Below are positions 47,138 to 60,565 of a stretch of DNA of 64,000 nt, in pieces. Below the pieces are notes generated by a model. That model saw only the letters and a list, made by a program, of their open reading frames with translations. It was not told the DNA's origin and made no database searches. This DNA is from Tamarix chinensis (Eukaryota; Streptophyta; Magnoliopsida; Caryophyllales; Tamaricaceae), in assembly GCA_030549775.1 (NCBI GenBank), contig CM060177.1:60514638-60578637 (forward strand), written 5' to 3'. Both the position numbers and the translations under genes were made by a program. The stretch's first letter is position 1. Each line of letters opens with the position of its first letter.

Positions 47138-48330
47138 ATGTCTAACAATGGTCAGTCTGTCAATCAATCTGTTTCTAGTAATGATCTTTTAGAAACCCTT
47201 AGAACTTTTCAAGAACAATGACTGCACAATTTGCTGTTTTATCTACTAACCTAGAATAAAGACTAGGAGAACAGGAAGTAAGAATCAATGAGTTGCAACA
47301 TAACAGAGTTGAAACTAATCAAGCAGGAGTTTTAGGAAGGGCTCCAATGGATCCTAGGATTAGAATTCCACCCATAGCTAATCTAGAGGAGTTGGAAGAC
47401 CAAGTATCTCACAATAGTGATAGGATGCCTAGACAGAACAATAGGCAAGATAGGGAATTAGAGTTCATTGATAGGAATTTGAATAATCTTAAGCTTAGTA
47501 TACCAGGGTTTAATGGCAGGAATGACCCTCATTATTATTTTGAATGGGAAAGGAAAATAGAACTAGTATTTGAGTGTCATAATTACTCTAAAGAAAAGAA
47601 AATTAAGGTGGTTGTAGTAGAATTTACTGAGTATGCGTCCTCCTGGTATCATAATTTGGTGTTAACTAGACGAAGGTGTGGGGAAGCACCTATACAGACT
47701 TGGGCATAATTTAAGATCTTAATGAGAAAGAGGTTTGTACCAAATTACTATTATAGGGAATTGTATAAGAGGTTGCAAACTATTAGTCAAGGAGTGAGGA
47801 CAGTGGATGATTATTATAAGGAACTAGAAGTTTTGATTATTAAGACAGGAGTTATTGAGGATGATGATGCTACCATGGCTAGGTTTCTGAGTGGATTAAA
47901 TTCAGAGATAGCTGATAAAGTAGAATTATATCCTTGTGGAACCTTGAATGAGATGGTAAATATAGCTACTAAGATAGAGATTCAATTAAGGAAATATAGG
48001 CAATATAAACCCCCTGGGATTGGGTTTAAGACTACAGTAAGGAGAAATTTTGGAGGAAATACTTCTAGAAACTGGAAGAATAATAGTAAGGTTGAATTTA
48101 AAGGTAGAAACAATGAAGTTAAGGTAGGACAGAAAGTTTGAAAAGGGTAAGAATGTGATGACAAACCCTGTAAATGGATCAAACAGGACTAGGGATATTA
48201 AATGTTTTAGATGTGGAGGATTAGGACATATAGCTTCTGAATGTCCAAACAAGAGAAACATTTTAATTAGAGAGTCTGGAGATATAGAATCTGAATCTGA
48301 AGAAGAAGAGGAAGAGGTCAATATAGTTGC
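47138..48330 (+). pseudogene. gag region of the plus-strand gypsy element
   Basis: The likely original start is the ATG at 47138 (MSNNGQSVNQ). The frame shifts before 47218, and a TAA follows in the next piece. 47293-47709 carries IPGFNGRNDPHYYFEWERKI and ends at an in-frame TAA (47707-47709). 47722-48141 continues the same frame through MARFLSGLNSEIADKVELYP into a basic Arg/Lys/Asn-rich linker. After a frameshift near 48130, the frame starting about 48155 has an intact zinc knuckle CFRCGGLGHIASEC (about 48202-48245) and an acidic Glu-run. Capsid-like gag binding RNA; not translatable as one protein. Confidence 0.9.
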
Positions 48331-49970
48331 AGAGGATGATAGTGATCTAGAAGAGGAAGTAGAATTGCCAGTGAGTAGGGATCTTTTTATGGTTCGTAGG
48401 GCTTTAAATAGTAATAAATTACCTAATTCTAATGCTATACAGAAAGAAAATATATTCCATACCAGATGTTTAATTGATGATAAGGGCTTTATCTTAGTGT
48501 CTAAATTAGGATTAACAACTAATAAACATCCAAAACCATATAGATTGCAATGGCTTAATGAATTGGGAGACGTCAAAGTTAGTCAACAAGTTTTAGTAAA
48601 TTTAAAATTAGGAAAATATGAATATTCTGTTTTATGTGATATAGTTCCTATGCATGCTACTCACCTGTTGTTAGGTAGACCTTGGCAATATGATAGGAAG
48701 GTAATACATGATGGTTATAAAAATAGGTATACAGTACAGAAGGATGATATGAAGATTGTCTTAGCACCTATGACTCCAAAAGAAATATTTGAGGATCAAA
48801 CTAAAATTAAATCTGATTATAAGGAGTTATCTAAACCTAGTTTGGAGAATGATATTAGTTCAAAGGACATGAAAGGAACTTCTGGATTTTATGCTAAAGG
48901 TAAGGATGTAGGAAAGGCAATGAAAAGAAATGCTAATGTGTACTTGATGATTTATAAGGACTGTTATGAGTGTCAGAGAGGAATAAGTGAAGAAATACCT
49001 AGTACAGTGAAACAGTTATTGGAAGAATATAGTGAGTTGTTTCCTGAGGACATTCCTAGTGGATTACCTCCATTAAGGGGAATAGAACATCAAATAGATT
49101 TTATTCCAAGAGCTGTTATAGCAAACATACCTGCTTATAGAGCTAATCCTGAAGAGGTTAAGGAATTAAAAAGGCAGGCTTCTGAACTGTTAAGTAAAGG
49201 ATATATTAAGGAGTCTATGAGTCCTTGTGCAGTACCAGTGTTATTAGTGCCTAAAAAGGATGGTAGTTGGAGGATGTGTATGGATAGTAGGGCAGTAAAT
49301 AAAATAACTATCAAGTATAGATATCCTATCCCTAGGCTTGATGAAATGTTGGATCAATTGCATGGTGCTATTATATTTTCAAAAATAGATTTAAAAAGTG
49401 GGTATCATCAAATTAGAATGAAACCAGGAGATGAGTGGAAGACAGCTCTTAAGACTAATTTTGGATTATATGAATGGTTAGTGATGCCTTTTGGGTTGTC
49501 AAATGCTCCTAGTACTTTTATGAGACTTATGAACTATGTTTTGAGGGAATTTATTAGAAAATTTGTGGTTGTTTATTTTGATGATATACTTATATATAGT
49601 AAATCTTTAAAGGAACACCTGAAACACTTAAGGATTATTTTAAATGTGTTTAAAACAGAACAAATTTATGCTAATTTAACTAAGTCTAGATTTTGTTTGG
49701 AAAGTGTGGTTTTCTTAGGATTTGTGGTAGGAAAAGAGGGTGCATCTGTAGATGAAGAAAAGGTTAGAGCTATTCAGGAATGGCCTGTTCCAAAGAGTGT
49801 GACTGAAGTAAGAAGTTTTCATTGATTGTGTTCTTTTTACAAGATATTTGTGAGAAACTTTAGTACTATAGCTACTCCCTTGACTGCCATAACAAAGAAG
49901 GATAATGGGTTTACTTGGGGATTAGAACAACATAAATCTTTTGAGACACTTAAGACTAAATTACCCAAGC
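48331..49970 (+). pseudogene. Protease and reverse transcriptase region of gypsy pol (plus)
   Basis: The long frame 48155-49825 includes the protease flanks (FHTRCLI, then LVSKLGL and LLGRPW). The active-site Asp-Ser/Gly-Gly segment that should lie between them is missing through an in-frame deletion of about 15 codons near 48487. Reverse transcriptase follows with [43 protein letters not shown] and an intact YFDD (about 49574). A TGA at 49823-49825 (Gly position by comparison) stops the thumb region. The remainder (SFYKIFVRNFSTIATPL) runs on to a frameshift near 49965. Confidence 0.92.
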
Positions 49971-50598
49971 ACCTGTGTTGAGTCTTCCTTACTTTGAAAA
50001 GATGTTTGAATTAGATTGTGATGCTTCAGGGTTAGGAATAGGGGATATACTTTCTCAAGAGGGAAAACCAATAGCTTATTTTAGTGAGAAATTAAATGGT
50101 AGTACTTTGAATTATTCTACTTATGAAAAACAACTGTATGCTTTAGTAAGGGCTTTGGAATTGTGGCAACATTATTTGTGGCATAGAGAATTTGTAATTA
50201 ATACTGATCAAGAAGCTATTAAGTATTTAAAAAGTCAATCAAAGTTAAATAGAAGACAAGGTAGATGGATAGAATTTATTGAGAGTTTTCCTTACATAAT
50301 TAAGTATAAGAAATGTAGTGATAATATAGTTGTAGATGCTTTATCCAGGAGATATGCTTTATTAAATACCGCTGATACTACTTTGTTAGGTTTTTCCAGT
50401 ATTAAACTATTATACTTAGAAGATATTGATTTTAAAGAAATTTATAAAAAGTGTGAATTTTCCACACAAGGAAAGTATTTTATTAATGAAGGGTATTTGT
50501 TTAGGAAAAAAAGGTTGTGTATTCCTGCATGCTCTTACAAAGGTTTATTAATTCAAGAAGCTCATAGTGGTGGGTTAATGGCACATCTAGGATCTTAG
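49971..50598 (+). pseudogene. RNase H and integrase N-terminus of gypsy pol (plus)
   Basis: Starts after a frameshift. Contains the RNase H motifs [32 protein letters not shown] and [11 protein letters not shown], then the connection and the first zinc-binding His of integrase ([12 protein letters not shown]). It ends at an in-frame TAG (50596-50598); the reading continues beyond it in the same frame. Confidence 0.9.
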
Positions 50599-51723
50599 AA
50601 AACTTTAGATGTTTTAATTGATCATTTTTACTGGCCACACATGAAAAAGGATGTTTTAAAATATTGTGTCAATTGTATTGCTTGTAGGCAGGCAAAAACT
50701 ACTTCAAAACCTTTTGGTTTATATACTCCCTTACCTGTCTCTAACCATCCTTGGGTTGATGTATCTTTGGATTTTGTTTTAGGATTACCTAGGACTAATA
50801 GAGCTAAGGATTCAATAATGGTTGTAGTAGATAGGTTCAGTAAAATGGCTCATTTTATACCTTGTAATAAAACAAATGATGCTGTAGCAGTGGCTGAATT
50901 ATTTTTTTCTAATGTGGTTAAATTACATGGTATTCCTAAGACTATAGTTTCAGATAGAGATTTTAAGTTTTTAAGTCATTTCTGGAAGGTTTTGTGGGGA
51001 AAATTAGGGACTTAATTATTGTTTTCTACAACTTGTCACCCTCAAACTGATGGACAAACTGAGGTAGTAAATAGAACATTAGGAAACATGTTAAGAGCTG
51101 TCCTTAGAAAGAATCTTAAACAATGGGAATATGTTTTACCTCAAGTGGAATTTGCTTATAATAGGACTTTACATTCTACAACTAATAAAACTCCATTTGA
51201 GATTGTGTATGGTTTTAATCCTTTAACTCCTTTAGATTTGAGTCCTTTGCCTCATGCTGAATTGCAAAATTTTGATGCTGAATCTAGATCCGATAATATG
51301 AAAAGGTTACATGCGTCTGTAAGCCAACAGATTAACAAAAAGGTGCAACAGATGGCTGAACATGCTAATAAAAGAAGCAGAAAAATGATTTTTAAATCTA
51401 GAGACTTAGTCTGGGTTCACCTTAGGAAAGAGAGGTTTCCAAATTTTAGAAATTCAAAGTTGGACTCTAGAGGAGATGGACCGTTTACTGTGTTAGAGAA
51501 AATTAATGATAATCCTTATAAGATTGATTTTCCTGTTAAATTTGGGAATGTGAGTAATACCTTTTATGTGGCTGATCTTAGTCCATTTCTGGGACTCATT
51601 CAGGTTTCAGAGGCGAAACCTTTCCAAGAAGAGGGGAATGATATGAATCTTAAGAATTTATATTTAATTAATTTTGAAATTGCTATGAATTATTTACTTA
51701 TAATTGTTTGTCTTATTTGGTGA
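50599..51723 (+). pseudogene. Integrase core and C-terminus of gypsy pol (plus)
   Basis: 50641-51015 has the CX2C half of the zinc finger (CVNCIACR), Asp in LDFVLGLP and Asp in [12 protein letters not shown] at 51013-51015 interrupts. 51019-51723 has Glu in HPQTDGQTEVVN, then RDLVWVHLRKERFP, RGDGPFTVLEKINDNPYKI and ADLSPF. The frame then crosses the polypurine tract into the 3' LTR and stops 85 bases inside it. The catalytic triad is preserved. The extension into the LTR is a real feature of this element, not an artefact, because the 3' LTR start is fixed by comparison at 51639. Confidence 0.92.
51625..51638 (+). promoter_or_regulatory. Polypurine tract of the plus-strand gypsy element
   Basis: AAGAAGAGGGGAA immediately before the LTR start TGATATG. 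Confidence 0.85.
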
Positions 51724-52500
51724 ATAAATAGGAGTGTAATGCAGCATATGGACTCTATGGATCTTTGGATGCAGTTGCTGGAATGTGCAGATTATGTATT
51801 TGAAGTGTGCAGATTATGTAATTTTTTGTTAATTAATTGTAATTCCATATGATGCATTCGTCGGTCGAAATTGGCTAATGGAAATTAGGTCAGTTGTATA
51901 ATCCACCACCCAGTCCTTAATTTTGGACTAGATGGATTGTGGATTAATCAATCCTTAATAGCCATGATTAGCTAAAGTGTTATTTTTAGCTGATGGGAAT
52001 TAAGTCTTAAACTTAATTTGTATTTGGGGCATTTTTTATTTTGTGGATTAATTGGGCTGGTGGACTATTTATGTGGCCCAAAGTAATAAGCCCGTTCGGC
52101 CTTTCCGTTGTAAATCTGGCTGTGTATTCGTTGGTCTGGATTGTGTATTTGTACGTCGTTATACGGCCTGTAATACGCATATAAATAGCCTGGTAAACGT
52201 GTAATAGTTGACGATTCTTTTTGACAGAATATTTTGGCTGAGTTCTCGATTCTTCTCGCGACTTGTGTCTCTCTCTCTCTCTCGGCGATTCTCTCGCTCG
52301 CTCTTCTTCTTTGAATCTGCTCTCTTACTTTGATCAATCTTGATCATTCTTTCTTCAATTTCAGTTGCCGTTGTACAAACTGTACCTTTGATTCTTTGGG
52401 TCTTCCTTTGGAGTTGTTCAGTAAGCTGAACCGGCGAATTCAAACGTTGCGCTCGATTAATCTTTCGATCCTTTCGAGAAACCCTAACAGGTTTCCATCA
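51639..52500 (+). repeat. 3' LTR of the plus-strand gypsy element
   Basis: From TGATATGAATC to TTTCCATCA; aligned with 45588-46446. Followed by GTAGA (52501-52505), after which LTR copy B resumes. Confidence 0.95.
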
Positions 52501-53508
52501 GTAGATGGGATTATAGGGTTTTGGGGGTCTACAGGAAGGTAGTAGGTGTGAGGATTTGGGTGGCCGACGGCATTAATCGATCTGCAATCATTTGGGTTGG
52601 ATCGAAGTTTCGCGAGGTTGGGGAGAGGAAACGAGCGAGAGATAACGGACGAGAGTTATGCCAATTTATTCCTTGGGTCAAGGGGAATACAATGAGGCAA
52701 GAAACGGCCAGTCAAATTCCCTGTAGCCCGCAACGCCACTATTGGGGTCGGGAGCTGGAGCCGCGTCAACGGAGGAGAAAGGAGGAAGAAGGAAGGAGAA
52801 AGGGAGGTGGACCGGTTGGCCAAGAAAAAGAAAAGAAAAGGGGGAGAACCGGGCCGGTCGGCGCCGGTTACTCCTTCATTAAACGAGATGCGATGTCTCG
52901 GTATTAAGAAGGTCAAAACACCGTGTTTGGACATATGCACGGACAACCAGCAACGCTGGGCCGCGGGGAGAGGAAGAGAAGGTGGGTTGGGCCGCGTCCA
53001 GGCCCAACCGTGGAAGAAAGAAGAAAAAGATAGAAAGAAAGAAAAAGAAGAAAAGAAAAAGGAAAAAGGAAAAATTTAAGGTTTTGGTTTTAAATAAATA
53101 AATTAGAATATTTTGGGTATTTAACATAAAATATTTATTTAATAAAAATATTAAATTCCCTTTTTAGGTTAATTTAGGGTTTTTAAAATATTTTCCATAA
53201 AATCTATTTTCATTAGTAAAACACCCTAATTTTCTTCAATTAAATTATTTATAAAATTATTATTAATTTGGAAATATTTTATCCTCTTTATTTTAAATAG
53301 AATAATTTATTTAATTAATTTCCAAAATAAGATTCTTAATTAGTTAAAATACCCAAATTCTCTCCTAATAAAAATATTTATAAATTTCTTCTTGATTTAT
53401 CCTAATTAATTTCCTTTTATTTTAATAAAATAATATATTTAATTAATTTTTATAATAAAAACTCATTTAAGTATAATATTTAAAATTAGAAAATTTTGGG
53501 GCATTTCA

Positions 53509-54147
53509 AAATGCAGAGGAAATTTTATGTGAATGAGCTCTAGATAAGGAGTGGAAGGAAGCAGTGTTACTTAGGATTAATTCATGACACAAAAAGGGAA
53601 AGGAGAAGGATTATGAAGAGGATGGTGTGTAGGGATATTTAGAGCAAAACAAGGAGTGGAAAATATTGAGGAGAGGGAGGTCTGGTGTAAGTGTGGTGTA
53701 GGGTGATGAGGGCTTGTAGGAGTAGGAGTAGGGAAAACCTGTAGGAAGGGAAAGGAGGAAACATTAAAGGAGTATAGTAGGCTAGGATAATCTATCTAGA
53801 TGAATAATTAGGTAGGAATATTCAGGTAAAATTATCAGATTACTAGAATTAAGATTTACTCGACAGAGCGAATAGTAATTATAATCCATCCTAGGTTTAA
53901 ATTTTTATTACATATTCTCTAGAATATTTTAACCTAATTAAAATTTGTAGTTAATAAATCACAATAATATCTTACCTATTAACAATATATTTGTACCACA
54001 TATCCCAAAGAAATTATTACAACTAATACACACAATTAGGGTTTCCCTTAGCACCCTTTCCCTTCCTCTACCATTCCCTTTCATCTTTCTCTCTTCTTTC
54101 CTTCTTAGTTTAAAAATGAACTTGATCTTGAAGAGGTAATGTGTTTA
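53509..54147. other. No gene; GA-rich then AT-rich sequence outside LTR copy B
   Basis: 53509-53780 is G/A-rich like 39286-39790; 53781-53990 is AT-rich; 54020-54105 is CT-rich. Possibly remnants of an older LTR. Confidence 0.35.
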
Positions 54148-55388
54148 TGTAACAACCCTATTTTTCACCACAAAAAAAATCTCATTTAAAACAATGTGAA
54201 AGCAAAAAATATTAAAGATATTTAGGAAAAATGGGGTATTATCACTATATCTAACATAGGATATAAACTTCTGTAGCCTATCCCATATTAGATACAATGC
54301 TAAACCAAACCAACTAATTTAAAAAATAGTTCACTAACTTAGATTAGAGTAATATTTAAAAAATTATTTACATAAACGACCTTGATGGTCCTTGACCAAG
54401 TCAAATACCAAAGGATAGATAGGTTAAGAATATAGGGCCTTATTAAAATGAGATAGGCGCATGACTCCAAAAATGTGGTGTATCATGGACCCAATTTTTT
54501 TATCATCCAAACTATTTTTCTCATAATTATCCAATTATTTATCATCGAGTAATAAACTATGCACAACCGATGGCCTCACATACCATAAAAGCCTATACAA
54601 ACTAAGGAATATAAAGTCCAGGCTGAAGCCAACCACCAAAATGGACATAAGTCCAGGTAGAAGCCAATCACCTAACTAGACCCTTTAGTATCGATACTCC
54701 CTAGTACATCATCAATATCTAGAGTAGGTAAGGTACCAAGATCTCTAAGATCCTATCTAAAGGCACTAATAAAGACCCGAAGGTAAACTAACCCCCTATA
54801 GCTAATGAAGGATCGAGTAACTCAAATAGATACACCAATCAATTGTCTTTCTCTTTACGTGGTTAATAGATTATTCATGAGGTTAAGTGATCACATAAGG
54901 CCCATACAAAACAATAAAGAAAACATTGACATGTTTATTCCATATTAGTCCTTTCCATTTCCCAACAATGTATGGGTTTTTCATTTATTCTTGTTAAATA
55001 TTATTAATGCCCATTATATCATTTCATTCAAGCATATGTTGTTCTTCATTACTCTTTTTCTCAAAACCATCATAGTTTATATGTGGTACACTCATTTAGC
55101 CTTTACAATACTTATAGAGTGTGTCATAAATCATGGTCCATTTAATCTATTTACTAGGTCATTAATCCATGATTAAATATGTATTTTATACCTTTAATAA
55201 CAATAAGACAAGTCCATGCATAGCATCAAAGCATAACCAAACCAAAAGGAACCAAATCACACACATTAGCCAAACTAGTTGATTAGTCTGGTCCAATAAG
55301 TCAATCAATTTCACCAACATGTCGATTGGTTTGGGCTAACGTGTCAATTTGTTTTGCTTAATCAAACCTTACTTTTCCTTTAACCAGT

Positions 55389-55393
55389 CAATT
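55389..55393. repeat. Target-site duplication CAATT, left copy of LTR C
   Basis: Repeated at 59897-59901, next to the TG...CA ends of copy C. Confidence 0.88.
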
Positions 55394-57678
55394 TGTAACA
55401 CCTCCAAATTTACTACTGAAAATTTTTGTTAAATTCCAAAAAGTTTAACGGAAACCAAAGATAACAGTTGTAAATTCGGGGGTGTTACTGCCACACTTAA
55501 TACCAGAACGGTTCACTCCTACTGTCCCGGTACTAAGTGCTAAGGCTAAATCAGATCAACCATCAGATACAAATTGATAACAAAACACAGTCATAAGAAA
55601 AACACGTGTCATACAGAATCAAAGTGCTGTAAGTCAAAGTAAATCCAAAGGTACAGTTTTAAGGTTCCAAAACTTTGAAACATCCTACGTAAAAAACAGA
55701 CAAATTTGAAGGGCATAAGAAAGATAAAGTGAACGATAGACTCTAGCCACGTCCCTCTCGACCCCCAAGCTAGGTCTGGACTCAACTCTCGGTCCCGCCC
55801 GATGCCTCATAAGCGTCATAGGCATCGAAGATAGAGTCACCTACCTGTACTAAATCAGAGGGGCCTTCTGCTTGTGGGAATGAGCAGCACCCATGAAACT
55901 GGTGGTTAGTACGCTTCGTACTGAGCAAGGTAACCGAATAACTAAGGCCAAATAGACAAGGTATGCAATACATGCATGATCATATAGGCACATAAAACAA
56001 TACAGATAGTGAGTCCGATTATGTTCCAATTAGACTTATCCTTTTAATCTCTTAATATCATACTCAATTTCATATACTTTTTATTAATCCATGTGAATGT
56101 GGGAGCCCCACTATTATAGCTGGTGGACCGGAGATACGTACAGGGCAAAACGCTCCTGACCACTATTATTTGTCGGTGGTTCGGTCTCCAGGGCAAAATG
56201 CTTCTGGCCACTATTATTTTCCCATGGACCGGTCTGGCCCCGACTCACATGGTATTCCGTTGTAAGTGTTTAGTATCTTTCCCATGTCTTATCGATTTTA
56301 CAATTAGTTTGCTGAGCACCGAGTCCCCCACTATTTTAGCCAGTGGACGGGAAATGTATACAGGGAAAAACGTTCATGGCCACTATTATTCACCGGTGGA
56401 TCGGTCTCCAAAGCACCCCGGCTCCTGGCCACTTTTATTCGCCGGTAGACCGCTCTGGGCTCGACTCAGCATCTTCCTCTTTAAGTGATTTGTATTTTAT
56501 TGTATCTTTTCCAACAAACTTCGCCCTAGACATGCATGGCTAACTTCAGCTACACTTATCCTCCCAAGAGGGCCTATCTCATATCTTGAGACTGCTGCGC
56601 CTCCTAACTCGCCTGACATCCTTCCCTTAATCAGCTTACTCACTCCGAGAACCCGTCTCCTAAGTGTGTGGGTCTAGGCCCACCACCTTATACCCCAAGG
56701 TCCACACACCACCTTCCCTTAGGATTTTCTCCAAAAACCCTAACTTGGGCCTATGTGGCCCACCCTTTTCTGCCTTGTACATCCAGAACCATTCTAGCAC
56801 CCCTACACGTCATGAATCTTTGGTTCAACCCTCACATCATGTCACCCTCACCCTCACTTATTATTTTAATTCTTCTCTTTTTCTTCCTTCCCCCATACTA
56901 AATCAGGGTTCCCTCTAAACTCTAGCCTAGTCTCATACGCACCCTTATTTTGGTCTAAGTACTATTTTTCACTCGAAGCCCCCGAACACCCAAACGAAAC
57001 TTCTCTTACCTTCCACACCCCCCGAGGCATCTTCTTGTACGTAAGGTTCGCCCCCATGCGGACCTTAACCACCCCATGCAAACACTAGTTTCTCCTATTC
57101 CCCTCAATAGCCAACTTACTTCCCTTTGGTTATCTTTCGTTCCAAAGTTTCTTTTTCATGCCCCCAAACCGCATCACCACATCAAATACCCTAGCATGCA
57201 TGTCCTAAGGCCACATCATATCGCCACATGTAGCACATCCACATTAATACATAACAAGAGCGATCACATAGACGTACCTTTAATCCAAGCTGCGCTACAC
57301 GTAAAATAGGTAAGATAATGACATTTAAAACACGACACATAATCATGCGAGGCATCCAAGGTAAGTAGTTCATATATCACACAAGCGGCCTTAGTTAGAC
57401 CCTTACCTAAATCGGCGCCGGGCTTGGAGCACGCTCCTATGCCTCCCGGAAGTTCTCACTCGATTCACCTATAAGAGGGAAATACTATAGGTTAATCTCC
57501 CCCTATCGAAATTATCCAAATCCCTATCTTACCCCTATCATGGCCTAATACTAAGGCTAATATTAATAACTAGTAGTTTATAAACAAAAAGATAGGGTTA
57601 TTATTATTCTTAAGATAGTTAATCGACCCCCCACTAATCAAAGTAAGTTTTAATAATACTCATAGTATTAAAGTAAGG

Positions 57679-57699
57679 GTGTCAGTTTTACTAATAGCA

Positions 57700-57781
<82 letters not shown>

Positions 57782-57788
57782 GAATACT
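57679..57788. repeat. (TAA)n microsatellite in LTR C
   Basis: An almost pure run of about 75 bases from 57706 to 57780, flanked by imperfect ATA/AAT repeats up to about 57870. The Ile-only open frames it generates are not genes. Confidence 0.95.
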
Positions 57789-57830
57789 AATAATAATAAT
57801 AATAATGGTAATAATACTAATAATTATAAG

Positions 57831-57861
<31 letters not shown>

Positions 57862-58430
57862 ATAATAGAGATAATAACAATGATAATAATAGTTAGAGTA
57901 GTAAACACAGTAATGATAATACTAAAATTATAATAATAACAATAGTAATAATAATAATGGTAAGGATAATGAAAATGATAATGATAGTAATAATAATAGT
58001 GTTAATGATAATAATAATAATAATAATAATAATATTAATAACAATAGAGACAATAGTCATAGTAATAATAGTAACGATGACAATAACAATAATAATAGAA
58101 ATAATAATAATAATGATAATAGTTATATTAATAATAATAATAACAAGGATAATAGTGATGATGACAATAGTAGTGGAAATAATAATAATGTAATAATAAT
58201 ATCGATGAGGATAATAACAATAATAACAATAATAATAATAATAATAATAAGAGTAAGAGTAAGACCGTAACAATAATAATAATAAGAACCATGCCCATGA
58301 TAGTAATACTAATAATAATGATAATGATAATAACGATAGTAATAACACCCTTAGCAATAAGGATACTAAAATTAATAATAATAGTAGAGGTAAAGTCAAT
58401 GATAATAACGGTTAGAATAATAAACATAAC

Positions 58431-58542
<112 letters not shown>

Positions 58543-59053
58543 TCAGTAATATTAAAATGATTAAACTTTTATTATTCAGGGTTTAGGGTCTAAGGAGGTG
58601 GAAGGCAACCTGGTGGGGTGGTGGTGCCGGCGGCGGCAGCGGCGGTGGAAGGAAGGAAGAAATGGGAGAGGTGGATGTGGAGGCTAGGGGAGAGAGAAGT
58701 AGGGGAAAATGGAGGTGTAGGATGGTAGGGTAGGATCCCCTGGTTGTTTTCGGGGGTAGAGGGGGTGTTGCGGGCGGCGGTATGGGCGGCGCTGGTGGCG
58801 CGAAGGTGGCTTGAGGGGGTCGAATAGGCTATTCAGGGAGGCGGTTTCACATGGCCGAGGCGGCTCGTGCGGAGCAAGGTAGGGAAAGATGGCGGTTGGG
58901 TTACGTAGAGGGAAATGTAGGGAGGATTTTAATGGCTGGGTCGGGCGGTAAGGGCGGCCGACGGCAGAGGAAGGGCTGACTGAAATGGAGGTGGCGCACG
59001 ACGGGGTTTTCTGGGTTCTAAATTTCGAACCCAATTATGGCAGCTCTTGGGGT

Positions 59054-59061
59054 TATTTATA
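59054..59061 (-). promoter_or_regulatory. TATA box of LTR copy C
   Basis: Minus strand CCTATAAATAACCCC, followed by the GC-rich leader. Homologous to CTATAAATAGCC in copy B (45571-45578). Confidence 0.55.
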
Positions 59062-59896
59062 GGCCAATCGGGGGGTTAAAACGACAAAGGAAGGTGGGAG
59101 AGTAGGGGGGCAAGGGGTATGGTGCTCCGGCCGGCGAGGATGGGCCGACGCAAGTCTACAGGGTAGGCCATGTTTATCGGGAGAGGGGGATGGTGCGGGC
59201 AGGGAAGGAATGGCCAAATGAGACAAATTGATAGGGAAGACGACGAGAAAGAGAGGAGGAGAATGACGGTCAAACGGCGGGATTGGATGCGGAAAATCCG
59301 GCTCCGATCTGGGAGTTGCAGGTGTGTCGGGGGGAAGAAGACGACGTAGAGGGGGAAGGAGGCTGGACCGGCGGTCTAGGGATAAAGAAGGAAGAAAGAA
59401 AAATGATAGGCCGAACCGACCAAGAGAGGAAAGGAGGGGTGCGGGGTGCTGGGCCGTGTAGGCGAAGGGGGAAATTGGGCCATCGACTGGCCCAAGTCAA
59501 GGAAGGAAGGAGAGAAAAAAAGATGAGAAGGAAAGGAAAGACAAGGAAAAAGAGGGGGAAAAGGGAGAAAAAGAAAAAGGAAAAAGAGGGAAAAAGATGG
59601 TTGGCTTAATTAGTATAATTTGGGTGATTTGGGGTGCTTAATAATATATAAATATTAAAATAATAATTAAATTCTCTTTTTAGGTTAATTTAGGAAGTTT
59701 TTTGAAAAAATTTTCTTAAATTCCATTTTAATTAGAAAAATACTGAAATTTTATTATTTAAATTTATTTATAAATTCATCCTAGATTTACCTTAATTAAT
59801 TCCCTCTCAATTTAATAAAATTAGTTTATTTAATTAATTTCCTAATAATTCCCTATTTGGCCATGATTCCCTAAATTAGGGTTTTGGGGTATTACA

Positions 59897-59901
59897 CAAT
59901 T
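59897..59901. repeat. Target-site duplication CAATT, right copy of LTR C
   Basis: Matches 55389-55393; unit E resumes immediately after. Confidence 0.88.
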
Positions 59902-60565
59902 AGTTTAGGAAAATTAGTTAACTGCTCATAGACCTGGCCGATCGATTTTTCCCACCAATTGATGGGTTTAAAAAAAATTAAGACCAAGATCTATACATGG
60001 TTACTAGTTGATGTGTTAGGTCAACTAGTTGACTGTTCTAGGAGCTAGTTAATTAGTTTAACCTAACCAGTCAATCAATTTACCTTACAACAACAACAAA
60101 CAATCATGTCCATGTAGATCATGCTTATCAATCTTTATCATACCATATTGGAACATGATTTACATCACATAACATATTTTTAGCCTACTTTCATTGCACT
60201 TCTCAACATTAAACCTTACAACCCATCTTTTCTTAAGTTTTATGCTTTTCACTTAAAATTTAATAGCTAACCATCAAAATTAATTTCTATAAACTATATA
60301 TTTTTTCCAACATGTAATATCAACTTGAAGAATTTCATATAATGGAAGATTACTCATAACCCATTTTAAAATTAGGAATAACTTACTTGATGGACTTAAA
60401 ACTTTCCGTAAACAAGAAATCTCAACCTATGAAATCCTTAACTTTTAAAACCTTAAAAACAACAAGTTTTGGCTTGTAAATTTGTTCATAAATTTTATAA
60501 ATTTTAACTTGAAATAGAAAGGAATGAATGAACATACCAAACCCAAAGGAAAATCATATAATACA

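Larger units (their letters stand above)
45588..52500 (+). mobile_element. Ty3/gypsy LTR retrotransposon, structurally full-length, plus strand
   Basis: A 6.9-kb element: LTRs 45588-46446 and 51639-52500, initiator-Met primer site, gag with zinc knuckle, protease, reverse transcriptase, RNase H, integrase, polypurine tract and GTAGA target duplications. Protein wording is close to the minus-strand element at 3852-11257, so they are related families. LTRs look about 95% alike by eye. The last coding frame runs into the 3' LTR, as reported for CRM-type chromoviruses; assignment is tentative. It is dead: nonsense codons in gag, reverse transcriptase and integrase, frameshifts, and a deleted protease active site. 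Confidence 0.96.
39791..53508 (-). mobile_element. Large non-coding LTR, copy B, minus orientation, split by two insertions
   Basis: The outer ends are TGTAACACCCCAAAATTCAC (39791) and TTTTGGGGCATTTCA (53508). Host pieces are 39791-40471, 42456-45587 and 52506-53508, together about 4.8 kb; the insertions are 40472-42455 and 45588-52500. Internal order matches copies A and C, including the hairpin at 40358-40374, CCGGTGG units at 42565-42920, minisatellites at 43310-43910 and a TATA box on the minus strand at 45571-45578. The outer 5-mers (AGAAT and AAATG) do not match, so its own target duplication has decayed or an end is off by a few bases. Confidence 0.8.

Noticed and set aside
57660..58427. 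Long Ile/Leu-rich open frames on both strands
   Set aside because: They are translations of (TAA)n and related simple repeats, not proteins.
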